NCBI GenBank assembly: GCA_040755035.1
Contig: JBFMBU010000313.1
Span: 1 to 64,000 of the forward strand
DNA from: RBG-13-43-22 sp040755035
Lineage (GTDB): Bacteria > Desulfobacterota > RBG-13-43-22
Direction of reading: 5' to 3'
DNA: 64,000 bases
The notes beneath the pieces were generated by a model that was not told the origin of the DNA, searched no databases, and saw only the letters and a program-made list of their open reading frames with translations. Of this stretch, positions 7,090 through 16,084 are shown one piece after another. Positions within the stretch are counted from its first letter, which is position 1, and each line of letters begins with the position of its first letter. The position numbers were made by a program, and so were the translations under genes.

Positions 7090-8457
7090 TCAGATCTTTG
7101 GTTTGGGAAATTTTTCCAGGGCTTTTAAGGATTTTTGAATGTCTTCGTCAGGCAATTCGAAATCAGCCAGTTTGCCTTCGAAGTAGGCATTGTAAGCCAT
7201 CATATCCACCAGCCCGTGACCGCTCCAGTTCACCAGGATGGTCTTGGCCTTGCCTTCTTCCTTGCATTTTTTAGCCTCGGAAATAACCGCGGCTAGGGCA
7301 TGGTTGGTCTCCGGGGCCGGGATATACCCTTCCGTTCTGGACCAGGTCACGCCGGCGGCAAAGGTTTCCAGTTGCTGTACGGCTCGGGGTTCAATCAGTT
7401 TATCCAGGATCAATTGAGAAACAATAGGAGCCATACCGTGATAGCGCAATCCACCGGCATGGATTGGGGCCGGGACGAAGTTATGGCCCAGGCTATGCAT
7501 GGCCAGCAAGGGGGTCATCTGGACCGTATCCCCGAAATCATAGACAAAGGGACCTTTGGTCATGGTCGGGCATGAGGCCGGTTCTACGGCGATAATTTCA
7601 ATCTTTTTCCCGCCGATCTTGTCCCGGACAAAGGGCAGGGCCATTCCGGCGAAGTTGCTTCCGCCTCCGGCACAACCGATGACGATGTCCGGATAGTCTC
7701 CGGCCTTCTGAAGCTGCTTTTGTGCTTCCAGGCCGATGATGGTCTGATGAAGCAATACGTGGTTCAAGACACTGCCCAGGGAGTACTTGCTGCCGGGATT
7801 GGTTACGGCATCTTCCACGGCTTCACTGATGGCAATCCCCAGGCTGCCCGGGGAGTTGGGGTCCTGTTCCAATATGGTTCGACCGGCCTTGGTGTCCGGG
7901 CTGGGGCTGGGGATACAGGTCGCTCCCCAGGTGTTCATCATCAGCCTGCGGTAAGGTTTCTGATCATAACTGATACGGACCATATAGACCTTGATTTCCA
8001 GACCGAATAGGGCGCCGGCAAAACTCAGGGCACTGCCCCATTGTCCGGCACCGGTTTCAGTGGCAATGCGTTTGGTCCCGGAAATTTTATTGTAATAAGC
8101 CTGGGGAACGGCCGTATTGGGTTTATGACTGCCGGCCGGACTGACCCCTTCGTTTTTATAATAGATCTTGGCCGGGGTTTGTAAAAAGGCTTCCAGGGCA
8201 TACGCTCGTATTAAAGGAGAAGGACGCCAGATCAGGTATTTTTCCAGGACCGGTTCCGGGATATCGATAAACCTTTGGGGACTGACCTCCTGTTCAATAA
8301 GGGGCATGGGAAAGATGGGGGCCAGATCGTCAGGGCCGACCGGCTGACCGGTCCCGGGATGCAAAGGGGGTTGCATTCCATTGGGCATGTCTGGCAAAAT
8401 GTTGTACCACTGGCGGGGCATTTCATCTTCGGTCAATAGAATTTTTTTGGGCACCAT
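7090..8457 (-). CDS. trpB2: Tryptophan synthase beta chain, TrpB2 type
   Basis: This 455-residue PLP enzyme condenses indole with serine to form tryptophan. The PLP lysine lies in SPAGSHKPNTA (Lys about 112). The phosphate-binding glycine loop is CAGGGSNFAG, and SWSGHGLVDM-like sequence closes the C-terminus. Length and the N-terminal ...RPSPLIRAYALEAFLQTPAKIYYKNEG pattern mark the longer TrpB2 form, common in archaea and some bacteria, which works without a tight TrpA partner. No trpA or other trp gene is adjacent, consistent with a stand-alone indole-salvage role. An AGGAGG site precedes the ATG. Confidence 0.9.
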   Translation of the reverse strand: MVPKKILLTEDEMPRQWYNILPDMPNGMQPPLHPGTGQPVGPDDLAPIFPMPLIEQEVSPQRFIDIPEPVLEKYLIWRPSPLIRAYALEAFLQTPAKIYYKNEGVSPAGSHKPNTAVPQAYYNKISGTKRIATETGAGQWGSALSFAGALFGLEIKVYMVRISYDQKPYRRLMMNTWGATCIPSPSPDTKAGRTILEQDPNSPGSLGIAISEAVEDAVTNPGSKYSLGSVLNHVLLHQTIIGLEAQKQLQKAGDYPDIVIGCAGGGSNFAGMALPFVRDKIGGKKIEIIAVEPASCPTMTKGPFVYDFGDTVQMTPLLAMHSLGHNFVPAPIHAGGLRYHGMAPIVSQLILDKLIEPRAVQQLETFAAGVTWSRTEGYIPAPETNHALAAVISEAKKCKEEGKAKTILVNWSGHGLVDMMAYNAYFEGKLADFELPDEDIQKSLKALEKFPKPKI

Positions 8458-8613
8458 AAATCCTCCTTCTCCAATATTCGGTTTTATTTTTGTTGCATAT
8501 TATAGTGTTTTAAATGAAAATATGAGGCCGAATGCCGCAGCTGAAAAAAGCCGGGAGGGCTATGGGTCACACTATATATAAGGACCCACTTCACTGTCAA
8601 TGGTATTTATTCA

Positions 8614-8937
8614 ATGGAGAACGATACAAAATCAATAAAAAGCGTAGTCGGGGAGCTATGGTCCGGCGGGGACGCGGTGATCGATCCCACGATCACTTCC
8701 GTTATCGCGGCCTGGTCCAGGGTCGTACCGAAATCCTTGAGGTCGGGAATGTGTCTGGAAGGTTTTAGGGAGGGGACCCTTCATGTCCTCGTCTCCAATC
8801 CGGTAGTCGGCCAGCAGCTGCAATTTCAGAAAGAAATCCTAAGGGAGAAGATGAATGCCCTTCTGGGGAAGCCGCTGATCAAGGGTTTTCGGATCAAATC
8901 CGGTACGTTTGCCCCTATCCATCCAACCAGCGTTTGA
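8614..8937 (+). CDS. DciA-like (DUF721) protein
   Basis: This 107-residue protein matches the DUF721/DciA pattern. An N-terminal helix leads into ITSVIAAWSRVVPKSLRSGM, then strands LHVLVSNPVVGQQLQFQKEILREKMNALLG. In many bacteria DciA loads the replicative helicase DnaB; DUF721 proteins without that role also exist. No strong ribosome-binding site is visible before 8614. Its 3' end overlaps the convergent trmN6 gene by 23 bp. Confidence 0.7.
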   Translation: MENDTKSIKSVVGELWSGGDAVIDPTITSVIAAWSRVVPKSLRSGMCLEGFREGTLHVLVSNPVVGQQLQFQKEILREKMNALLGKPLIKGFRIKSGTFAPIHPTSV

Positions 8938-9676
8938 ACTGAGGATTGTAAACCCCGACCTCCCGGTAAACCGTGAGCGGCGGCAGGACACGCAGATCCT
9001 CTCGGCCTTGATAAACCGCTTCCATTAAGACCCATTCGGCTTCTTTTTCGGCAAAAGAATGAACCAGTTGAATTTTTTTGGGCTCCAGAAGGTACTTCCG
9101 AGAAGAGGCCAATAAAGAAACCAAACGCCAGGCCGGATAGATGACAAACCATTTCCCTCCGGCCTTCAAGGCATGGGCCACGGCCATGAGCAATTCAGGC
9201 AGGGTGACCCTTATTTCATGGCGGGCCAGGGCTTTTTGCGGATCAGGGTTAATACGCCCCTTGTGCAAAGGGCGAAATGGCGGATTGCTGATGACCAGAT
9301 CAAAACATCCTTTTTTAAGGTACCAGGGGAGGCGGCAAAGATCCCCGCGAATGACGAAAATTCGTTTCTCATAGCCGTTCAAAAGGACGTTTCGCCTGGC
9401 CAGATCGGCGAGGGATGCTTCCAGTTCCAAAGCGACAAAACGGGCCCCGGGAAAGTTCCGGGCCAGGAGCAGGGTCAGTATCCCGCTGCCGGTTCCCAGG
9501 TCCAGGATGCTGGAGGGTGTCTTGGAATGGACAAAATGGGAGAGGATCAAGGCGTCAATGGAAAAACGATATCCGTTTTTTTTCTGGATAAGCCGAATTC
9601 CCTTTTCCCCCCAAAAATCAAGGGTTTCATCAGTCCCAAGGCCCATCGGCTTTTCAGGGGGAAACGGATTCATCAC
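8915..9676 (-). CDS. tRNA1(Val) (adenine37-N6)-methyltransferase family protein
   Basis: This 253-residue class I SAM-dependent methyltransferase has motif I ILDLGTGSGILTLLLAR and the N6-adenine signature SNPPF (VISNPPFRPL). The YfiC/TrmN6 family methylates A37 of tRNA1Val; the opening KGIRLIQKKNGYRFSIDALILSHF is characteristic. A C-terminal VYQGREDLRVLPPLTVY fits the same group. Its start overlaps the end of the DUF1015 gene by 23 bp, so the two are co-transcribed, and it overlaps the convergent DUF721 gene at the other end. Confidence 0.85.
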   Translation of the reverse strand: MMNPFPPEKPMGLGTDETLDFWGEKGIRLIQKKNGYRFSIDALILSHFVHSKTPSSILDLGTGSGILTLLLARNFPGARFVALELEASLADLARRNVLLNGYEKRIFVIRGDLCRLPWYLKKGCFDLVISNPPFRPLHKGRINPDPQKALARHEIRVTLPELLMAVAHALKAGGKWFVIYPAWRLVSLLASSRKYLLEPKKIQLVHSFAEKEAEWVLMEAVYQGREDLRVLPPLTVYREVGVYNPQFKRWLDG

Positions 9677-11006
9677 CTTTTAGAGAATGCATCACCAATC
9701 CGGTCAAGGTTTTGGGATAAAAAAAGGTGGATTTTCTGGGCATGACCAATGAGGCTTCAGCAATACGCCGGACTTGTTCCACCGGGGTGGGGTTCAAAAA
9801 GAAGGCCAGTCGATCCCTGCTTTTTTCCACCGATTCCAAGGTCTGTAATCCATCATGGCAATAGGTGATCATGTTTTCCCGGTCCAGATCCTCGGGTTTG
9901 ATGCCCAGGATTTTTTGAAAGATAAGCCGGCTGAGAATCATGACATCCAGCCCATAAAGCAGGGGATGGAGGTCTTCGACCCAATGGCCTTTCAAGGCCT
10001 TATTTTTAAGGCTCAAAAGATAAATGAGATTGGTTTGAGGCAGGAAAAAGCCGAATGAAGGTGACGATCGCCCCTTTTCCTTTTGACGGGATTTTAACTC
10101 TGCCAGTATCTGTGACTTGAGGTCAGGGTTATAGGGGATTTTTTCAATGATAAAATCTTCAGCCAGTTTGTTTTCTAATGTGGAAGGGGTGAGTTCGATG
10201 GACCGGTTCAAGATGCGATGAACCGGAAAAATGGTCAAACCGGGGTCTTCCATGGGGCAGAAAAACATCAACGTATAGTTGAAAGATCCTGTTTCGACCA
10301 GCTCCGGAAATTGACCGAGCATATCGGCTTGAAAAGCCAGACTGGTCTCATAGCGGTGGTGACCATCGGCGATATAGACCGTTTTATTGGAAAAATTTTC
10401 CATTACCCTTTTCAGAGCTGAAGGGTCGGAAATCCTCCAGAGTTGATGATGAACAGCATCCTGATCGACAAAGTCGATAAAAGGTTCGTTGGGACGCTTT
10501 TCGGAGAGGGTAGGAATGACCGATCCCTCCGGATCCAGATAAAAAGAAAAAATCGGGCAGAATTGCATTCGGCAATGCTGAAATAATTCATACCGGTCTC
10601 GTTTGTGGGAAGAAAAAGTTTTTTCATGAGGACGAACTTTGCCGGATTCAAAACTTTCCAGTCTCAAAAGGGCAATAAATCCGTTCCGGACCCTTATCTC
10701 TCCCCCGGGGACCTTAAAGTGGATTGTATAAAGATAGATAGCCGGTTCTCGGTCCTGAATCAGAATATTATTCTCTTGCCATCGGGATAAATCCCGGGCG
10801 GCCCGGGTGTAACGGTTGTCTTCGGCGGTGTCTTGGGGGGAAGTCTTCCCAAAATCAATCCGTATAATATTATAGGGGTGCAACCGGTAATAAAAGCTCT
10901 GTCCTTCCTCATCGATCACGTCGTAGGGAGGGGTTAAAACCCGGGAGAGGTCTTCAATGAGGTTGTGATTATAGAGAATTCCCCGAAAGGGGGCGATATG
11001 GGCCAC
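9654..11006 (-). CDS. DUF1015 family protein
   Basis: This 450-residue protein matches DUF1015. It opens HIAPFRGILYN, contains PPYDVI near residue 28, and later YIADGHHRYETSLAFQ and SFNYTLMFFCPMEDPGLTIFPVHRIL. The family is widespread in anaerobes and has no firmly known reaction; the conserved His/Asp cluster ADGHHRYE suggests an enzyme. It is upstream of and overlaps the methyltransferase gene. Nothing recognisable is seen in the 269 bp between this gene's start and the next gene. Confidence 0.85.
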   Translation of the reverse strand: MAHIAPFRGILYNHNLIEDLSRVLTPPYDVIDEEGQSFYYRLHPYNIIRIDFGKTSPQDTAEDNRYTRAARDLSRWQENNILIQDREPAIYLYTIHFKVPGGEIRVRNGFIALLRLESFESGKVRPHEKTFSSHKRDRYELFQHCRMQFCPIFSFYLDPEGSVIPTLSEKRPNEPFIDFVDQDAVHHQLWRISDPSALKRVMENFSNKTVYIADGHHRYETSLAFQADMLGQFPELVETGSFNYTLMFFCPMEDPGLTIFPVHRILNRSIELTPSTLENKLAEDFIIEKIPYNPDLKSQILAELKSRQKEKGRSSPSFGFFLPQTNLIYLLSLKNKALKGHWVEDLHPLLYGLDVMILSRLIFQKILGIKPEDLDRENMITYCHDGLQTLESVEKSRDRLAFFLNPTPVEQVRRIAEASLVMPRKSTFFYPKTLTGLVMHSLKGDESVSP

Positions 11007-11275
11007 CTTCGTCTGTGCTCCTTTCTATTCACTGTCTATGAGGATTTTTATTACCATGACCGCGTTGCCGGGTAAAGAAAAACATTTTCAAATTAAATCA
11101 CATTTAATAATGCAACAGCGAACTATGGAGGCGAAAAATAGCTTTCGGTGGGAAAGGGCTTGGTTTTGTTAATTTCTCCCGAAGCCCCCTGCTTGGGACC
11201 GTGCAGAGGACTTCAGGAATGAATGATTGCGATGCGTAGAAAAAGCTTTCGGCCTTATTAGGTTAACGGAAAGGA

Positions 11276-11518
11276 TTATTTTTTCTTGGGAAGGGGTTTG
11301 ACTTTTTTCCCTTTTAAATAAATCCTCAAGGCCTCATCGACTACCTCTTTAATCCCCTTTTTCTCCCAATAGGTGATGGATTTGATCTTACTGTGACTGG
11401 TCCCCCGTATCATAACGGTGGTACGTATCCATTTTTCTTCCGGTTTGAAAGGTCCTTGAGCTTTTCTGACGGTACCAGGGCGGCTTCTTTTTACCGCCGA
11501 TTTTTTGCGGACAACCAT
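11276..11518 (-). CDS. Small basic protein, ribbon-helix-helix-like
   Basis: This 80-residue, very lysine-rich protein has a central stretch (WIRTTVMIRGTSHSKIKSITYWEKKGIKEVVDEALRIYL) that looks like one strand and two helices. That resembles a ribbon-helix-helix DNA-binding fold between basic tails. It lies downstream of the HU gene on the same strand, about 95 bp away, so a nucleoid-associated role is possible. I do not recognise a named family. Confidence 0.6.
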   Translation of the reverse strand: MVVRKKSAVKRSRPGTVRKAQGPFKPEEKWIRTTVMIRGTSHSKIKSITYWEKKGIKEVVDEALRIYLKGKKVKPLPKKK

Positions 11519-11613
11519 ATGGTTTTGCCCCCATTCAAATTAAAACCACTTATCCTGATACGGATAAGGTTATTTCCCTCCGGCCTGTTTTATGGACCGT
11601 CGTCCAGGAAAGA

Positions 11614-11916
11614 CTATTTTTTGGGTGGAACAACAGCGTCCTTAAAGGCCTTGGCGATCCGCATTTTGGTAACGGTCTTGGCCGGGATCTTGATGGGTTC
11701 GCCGGTTTGGGGATTCCTGCCCGTTCTGGCTTTCCTTTTGGAAAGGACCATCTTCCCGATGCCGGGGATGGTAAACGAACCGCTTTTTTTGGTTTCTGAA
11801 ACGGCTAACCGGGCCAATTCATCCAGGACCTCTTTGGAGGTGTTTTTAGTCAGCATGAATTTTCCCGCCAGATGTGAAACTAACTGGGTTTTGGTGAGGG
11901 GTTTTTTGGTAGCCAT
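11614..11916 (-). CDS. HU/IHF-family DNA-binding protein
   Basis: This 100-residue histone-like protein bends DNA as a dimer. The N-terminal helices (LTKTQLVSHLAGKFMLTKNTSKEVLDELARL) and FTIPGIGKMVLSKRKARTGRNPQTGEPIKIPAKTV match the HU arm; RNPQTGE is the hallmark of the DNA-contacting beta arm. It sits alone with its own ribosome-binding site (AGGAGG). HU and IHF cannot be told apart securely from the sequence. Confidence 0.92.
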   Translation of the reverse strand: MATKKPLTKTQLVSHLAGKFMLTKNTSKEVLDELARLAVSETKKSGSFTIPGIGKMVLSKRKARTGRNPQTGEPIKIPAKTVTKMRIAKAFKDAVVPPKK

Positions 11917-12039
11917 AGCCTAAGTCCTCCTTTAAAAAAAATATTTTCTTTGTTGTATATAATAGAAAATAAGCAAAGGTCAAGGGAAAAAGTTGAAAAC
12001 ACCCAAAAAAAAGCAGAAAAAATACCTTTTTCTTTTTCG

Positions 12040-12909
12040 TTAACGTTCTTTCCTTCTAAGAAATGGGTTTTTGGGAAAAGCGCTGGGTCCCAATTTTTGA
12101 CAAGAGGGGCAAAAGTGTGTGCCTCTTCCGGCTACGCGAATTTTTTTTATCAAAAAACCACAAATCGGGCAAGGCTCTGCCGTCCGGCCATAGACCTGAT
12201 GGTAGTTTTGAAATCCGCCGCTGGTCCCATCCGGTTTGCGGTAATCTCTCAGAGTGGATCCCTGGGCGGTGATGGCGCGTTTCAATATTTTTTTGATGAT
12301 CCGAAAGAGGTTTTGGATTTGAGACTTCGACAAAACACCGGTTTGGGTCAGGGGATGGAGGCCCGATTGGAATAAGGCCTCGTCCACATAAATGTTCCCC
12401 AGACCGCTGATCATCGTTTGGTCCAGTAAAAAGGATTTGATATTTCTTCTTTTCGATTGGATCAGGTCGGTAAATTTTTGACAGGTGGTCTCAAAGGGAT
12501 CGGGTCCAATTCGACGAAGGCCGGACAGGCTTTCTGGTCTGTCGGCCGGTTCGTATTGAAAAAAGCCGAATTTTCTGACATCCCGGTATCGTAATTGAAT
12601 GTCCGAATCGTCAAACCGGAAAAGGAGATGGGAATGACGGTCTACGGCGGCGGATTGGGGTTCGATAAAGACCTGCCCGGTCATTTTGAGATGCAGTATC
12701 ATCGTTCCCGGGGGATCGAGAACAAAAAGGATGAACTTGCCTTTACGCCGGATTTCCCTTATGATTGACCCCGTTACCTGACGAAGGAAAGCTGAGGGAG
12801 GGCCTTGGAGGACGCTCCGGCTGAGAATCTTTACGCTTCGGATTTTGCGGCCGGTCAGAGGTAAGCGAAGACGGCGAACCACGGTTTCAACTTCGGGGAG
12901 TTCCGGCAT
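12040..12909 (-). CDS. mutM: Formamidopyrimidine-DNA glycosylase (Fpg/MutM)
   Basis: This 289-residue base-excision repair enzyme removes 8-oxoguanine and ring-opened purines. After Met removal the catalytic N-terminus is PELPEVETV, followed by RRKGKFILF carrying the conserved Lys. The H2TH domain has LDQTMISGLGNIYVDEALF. The C-terminal zinc finger is CPIC...FCPSC with the conserved RGTHFCPSCQ. It follows trmJ by 9 bp on the same strand. Confidence 0.95.
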   Translation of the reverse strand: MPELPEVETVVRRLRLPLTGRKIRSVKILSRSVLQGPPSAFLRQVTGSIIREIRRKGKFILFVLDPPGTMILHLKMTGQVFIEPQSAAVDRHSHLLFRFDDSDIQLRYRDVRKFGFFQYEPADRPESLSGLRRIGPDPFETTCQKFTDLIQSKRRNIKSFLLDQTMISGLGNIYVDEALFQSGLHPLTQTGVLSKSQIQNLFRIIKKILKRAITAQGSTLRDYRKPDGTSGGFQNYHQVYGRTAEPCPICGFLIKKIRVAGRGTHFCPSCQKLGPSAFPKNPFLRRKER

Positions 12910-12918
12910 ACGGATAGC

Positions 12919-13803
12919 TCAGCGTTCAATGTCCGGGGTTCGGCGTTGATCCGGTCGGGGACGATAACGGTTGATGAACCATTTCATTTGACGGCAGATC
13001 CCGCGGATCAGACGTACTTCGTTGCTGTACAGTCCGATGCGGGAAAAAAAACGACGCAAGCTCATCATCCACAGGTCAGGATTTTGCTTATCCAGGAAAT
13101 CCATTAGCTGCAGGACCTCGGACAGGTGGCCGTACATACCCTCCAGTTCGAAAGAAGAGGCCAATGAATTTCGGATTTCCAATTTCTGATTTCGGGCTGG
13201 AAAAATCGGAGAATCGATAGCCGAAAGATCTAAAGTTTCAGGGGTGGGGGGGATGGGTTCTTTTCCATTCCGAAATCTGAAATCCGCAATCGGCAATGAT
13301 GGGTCCTGCTGGGCCAGGAGGACCTCATAACAAAGGATCAATACCGCCTGGGCCAGATTAAGGGAACCGGGCCGGGCTGTGGGAATGGTGACCGTGGCCT
13401 GACAAAAGCGTAATTCTTCATTGGTCAATCCTCGGTTTTCCGGACCGAAGAGCAGGGCGATACGGTTTTTCCTTCCCAGGGAGGCAATTTTTTGAGCGGC
13501 CCGGACCGGATCAATGACTTCCTTGCGCTGCCCCCCCAGGCGGGCTGTAGTTCCCACGACGTACTGAAAAGGGGATAGGGCCTCGGCCAGGTCGGAGTGG
13601 GTCTCCATAGTCTCCAAAAGTCCCCGGGCCACATGGGTGGAGAGTTTGGTCATCCTTTCCCAGTCGGTGTCCTCGGGATTGACCAAAAGGATGCGGGAAA
13701 ACCCCATATTCCAGGCCGCTCGGGCCGTAGCCCCGATGTTTTCGGCAAAACGAGGACGGTGCAGAACCACCGAGATATGATCGAATCTAACCGGTTCCTT
13801 CAT
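12919..13803 (-). CDS. trmJ: tRNA (Cm32/Um32) 2'-O-methyltransferase TrmJ (SPOUT family)
   Basis: This 294-residue SPOUT enzyme methylates ribose 32 of tRNA. The opening ISVVLHRPRFAENIGATARAAWNMGF and the knot motifs (IALLFGPENRGLTNEEL, LNLAQAVLILCYEVLLAQ) are diagnostic. The C-terminal helical part (LSEVLQLMDFLDK...LRRFFSRIGLYSNEVRLIRGICRQM) completes the fold. Between them a proline-rich linker of about 60 residues contains peptides IADFRFRN and ARNQKLEIRN that come from a repeat pair in the DNA (13166-13296). The extreme C-terminus also reads through repeat-like DNA. It is divergent from the transporter operon. Confidence 0.85.
   Translation of the reverse strand: MKEPVRFDHISVVLHRPRFAENIGATARAAWNMGFSRILLVNPEDTDWERMTKLSTHVARGLLETMETHSDLAEALSPFQYVVGTTARLGGQRKEVIDPVRAAQKIASLGRKNRIALLFGPENRGLTNEELRFCQATVTIPTARPGSLNLAQAVLILCYEVLLAQQDPSLPIADFRFRNGKEPIPPTPETLDLSAIDSPIFPARNQKLEIRNSLASSFELEGMYGHLSEVLQLMDFLDKQNPDLWMMSLRRFFSRIGLYSNEVRLIRGICRQMKWFINRYRPRPDQRRTPDIER
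13166..13296. repeat. Inverted short repeats inserted in the trmJ reading frame
   Basis: GAATTTCGGATTTCC...TTCTGATTTCGG (13166-13196) and TTCCGAAATCTGAAATCCGC (13268-13287) are inverted relatives flanking about 70 bp. Both are translated in frame. The same GATTTCGGATTT theme recurs outside genes near 39395-39412, so this is a mobile or spreading short repeat tolerated inside a loop of the protein. Confidence 0.55.
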
Positions 13804-13906
13804 TGAAATTTTACACTTTTAACCCAACTGGTTTATAGGTTATAATCTTTGAAATCTGAACTCTTGGTTTATTATCACACTTAGGCGGGTAAAACAACAA
13901 CCCTCA

Positions 13907-16084
13907 ATGGTTAAAGGAATTTTTACTGTTTTCATCGTTCTTATTTCCCCCTGGGCCATGTTTTTCGCCGGATGCGGAAAGACCTGGAACAACCCTTACC
14001 CGGCCGGAGACCAGGGAGGCAACATCCTGTATTCGGCCTTTTCCGAGCGGCCCAAACATCTTGACCCGGTACAGTCCTACAGCGAAAACGAAGCCGTTTT
14101 TCTGGGCCAGATCTATGAGCCTCCCCTGCAATATCACTACCTGAAAAAACCTTATGTCCTGGTTCCGGCCACAGCCAAAGAGATCCCCCGACCCAAATTT
14201 TTTGATAAGGCCGGACGACGTCTATCGGATGAGGCGGAAGCCGGGGAGGTAGCCTTTAGTCTCTATGAAATAAAAATCTTTCCAGGAATTTTTTTCCAAC
14301 CTCATCCGGCCTTTGCTAAAGACAGGGCCGGAAATTTGCGTTATCATAACCTAACGGCCACTGATCTCAGATTTATCGAAACCCTCTCCGATTTTAAATA
14401 TAAAGGGACCCGGGAATTGACTGCGGCAGATTATGTCTATCAGATCAAGCGCCTGGCCCACCCGAGGCTTCATTCGCCGGTTTTCGGACTCATGAGCGAA
14501 TATATCATCGGTCTAAAAACCCTGGCCCGCCAACTCAAAGAAGCCGACTCGATTCTGAGCCGGGGGGGTAAAGAAAACCCCTTTCTGGATCTGAAGGGGT
14601 TCGATCTGGAAGGGGTCCGGGCCATTGATCGTTATACGTTTCAAATAAAACTCAAGGGTAAGTATTCTCAATTTGTTTACTGGCTGGCTATGTCTTTTTT
14701 CGCCCCTGTCCCCTTAGAAGCCGACCGGTTTTATGCCCAGCCGGGCATGGCGGAAAAGAATCTGACCCTGGACTGGTATCCGGTGGGTACCGGGCCGTAT
14801 ATGTTGACCGAAAACAACCCCAACCGTCGAATGGTCCTGGAAAAAAACCCCCATTTCCACGGGGAGAAATATCCCTCGGAGGGGGAAAAGGGGGATGCGG
14901 CGGCGGGCTTTCTTAAGGATGCGGGAAAACCTTTGCCTTTTATCGATCGGGCGGTTTTCAGTATGGAAAAGGAAGGCATCCCTTACTGGAATAAATTTCT
15001 GCAGGGATATTACGATGCCTCGGGGATCAGTTCCGACAGTTTCGATCAGGCCGTTCGAATAACTTCAGCCGGTGAAATCGCCTTGACTGAAAAAATGAGG
15101 GAAAAAGGGATTGGTCTGACTACTTCCGTGGCCCCGACGGTTATTTACGTGGGATTTAACATGCTGGATCCGGTGGTGGGAGGGTTTTCGGAAAAGGCTC
15201 GAAAACTGCGGCAGGCCCTCTCTATCGCCGTCGATTACGAGGAATACATCAGCATCTTCGCCAACGGGCGGGGGATGGCCGCCCAAGGCCCCATACCTCC
15301 GGGAATTTTCGGGACCCACGACGGTCCGGAGGGGATCAATCCCTATGTTTATGATTGGGTGAACCTCCAGGTGAGGCGGAAACCCATTGAAACCGCAAAA
15401 AGGCTTCTGGCCGAGGCCGGGTATCCGGAAGGGATCGAGCGGGAGACCGGCCGGCCCCTGGTCCTTAATTTTGATGTGACGGCCCGTGGACCGGATGATA
15501 AATCACGGCTGGATTGGATGCGGAAACAGTTTCAAAAATTAAACCTGCAATTGGTGGTCCGGTCCACCGATTACAACCGGTTTCAGGATAAGATCCGTAA
15601 AGGGAACGCCCAAATTTTCAATTGGGGTTGGAATGCCGATTACCCGGATCCGGAAAATTTCCTCTTTCTGCTTTACGGTCCCCAGGGAACGGTAAAAAAC
15701 CAGGGGGAAAACTCGGCAAACTACGGTAATCCGGAGTATGATCGACTTTTTGAGAAAATGAAAAACATGGAAAACGGTCCTGCCCGTCAGGCCGTTATAG
15801 ACCAGATGGTAGAAATCGCCCGTGGGGATGCACCCTGGCTGTGGGGATTTCATCCCAAGGAATACAGCCTTTATCAGGGCTGGATGCATAACCGGAAACC
15901 GAATCCGATGGCCAGGAACGGTTTGAAATATCAACGTATCGACACGCTGCAGCGGGAAAGGCTGCGCCGGGCATGGAACCGGCCCGTCTTCTGGCCCTTG
16001 TCCCTGATCCTGGTTCTGGGCGCCGCTTCACTTTTACCGGCTATCCTTGTCTTTCGGCGAAGGGAGCGGAGGACAGCCATCTGA
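13907..16084 (+). CDS. Peptide-type ABC transporter substrate-binding lipoprotein with C-terminal membrane anchor
   Basis: This 725-residue SBP_bac_5 family protein has a lipobox (FAGC, Cys about 24) after a hydrophobic signal. The body contains family features such as ILYSAFSERPKHLDPVQSY, DYVYQIKRLAHP, LTLDWYPVGTGPY, RQALSIAVDYEEYI and FNWGWNADYPDPENFLFLL. A C-terminal hydrophobic segment (WPLSLILVLGAASLLPAILVF, about 697-717) followed by RRRERR suggests a second membrane anchor, unusual for this family. It opens an operon with two permeases and a fused ATPase, with ATGA overlap to the next gene. The cargo is probably an oligopeptide or related compound. Confidence 0.85.
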   Translation: MVKGIFTVFIVLISPWAMFFAGCGKTWNNPYPAGDQGGNILYSAFSERPKHLDPVQSYSENEAVFLGQIYEPPLQYHYLKKPYVLVPATAKEIPRPKFFDKAGRRLSDEAEAGEVAFSLYEIKIFPGIFFQPHPAFAKDRAGNLRYHNLTATDLRFIETLSDFKYKGTRELTAADYVYQIKRLAHPRLHSPVFGLMSEYIIGLKTLARQLKEADSILSRGGKENPFLDLKGFDLEGVRAIDRYTFQIKLKGKYSQFVYWLAMSFFAPVPLEADRFYAQPGMAEKNLTLDWYPVGTGPYMLTENNPNRRMVLEKNPHFHGEKYPSEGEKGDAAAGFLKDAGKPLPFIDRAVFSMEKEGIPYWNKFLQGYYDASGISSDSFDQAVRITSAGEIALTEKMREKGIGLTTSVAPTVIYVGFNMLDPVVGGFSEKARKLRQALSIAVDYEEYISIFANGRGMAAQGPIPPGIFGTHDGPEGINPYVYDWVNLQVRRKPIETAKRLLAEAGYPEGIERETGRPLVLNFDVTARGPDDKSRLDWMRKQFQKLNLQLVVRSTDYNRFQDKIRKGNAQIFNWGWNADYPDPENFLFLLYGPQGTVKNQGENSANYGNPEYDRLFEKMKNMENGPARQAVIDQMVEIARGDAPWLWGFHPKEYSLYQGWMHNRKPNPMARNGLKYQRIDTLQRERLRRAWNRPVFWPLSLILVLGAASLLPAILVFRRRERRTAI

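Noticed and set aside
9173..9745. 190-residue plus-strand frame opposite trmN6
   Set aside because: Antisense to a methyltransferase with intact motifs.
11007..11275. Possible structured RNA in the gap between DUF1015 and the small basic protein
   Set aside because: Only a direct repeat AGCTTTCGG and a short GGGCTT/AAGCCC match were seen; I could not build a convincing closed structure or match to 6S, SRP, tmRNA or RNase P RNA.
11393..11923. 176-residue plus-strand frame opposite the HU gene
   Set aside because: It is a shadow of the HU and small basic genes; HU is unmistakable on the minus strand.
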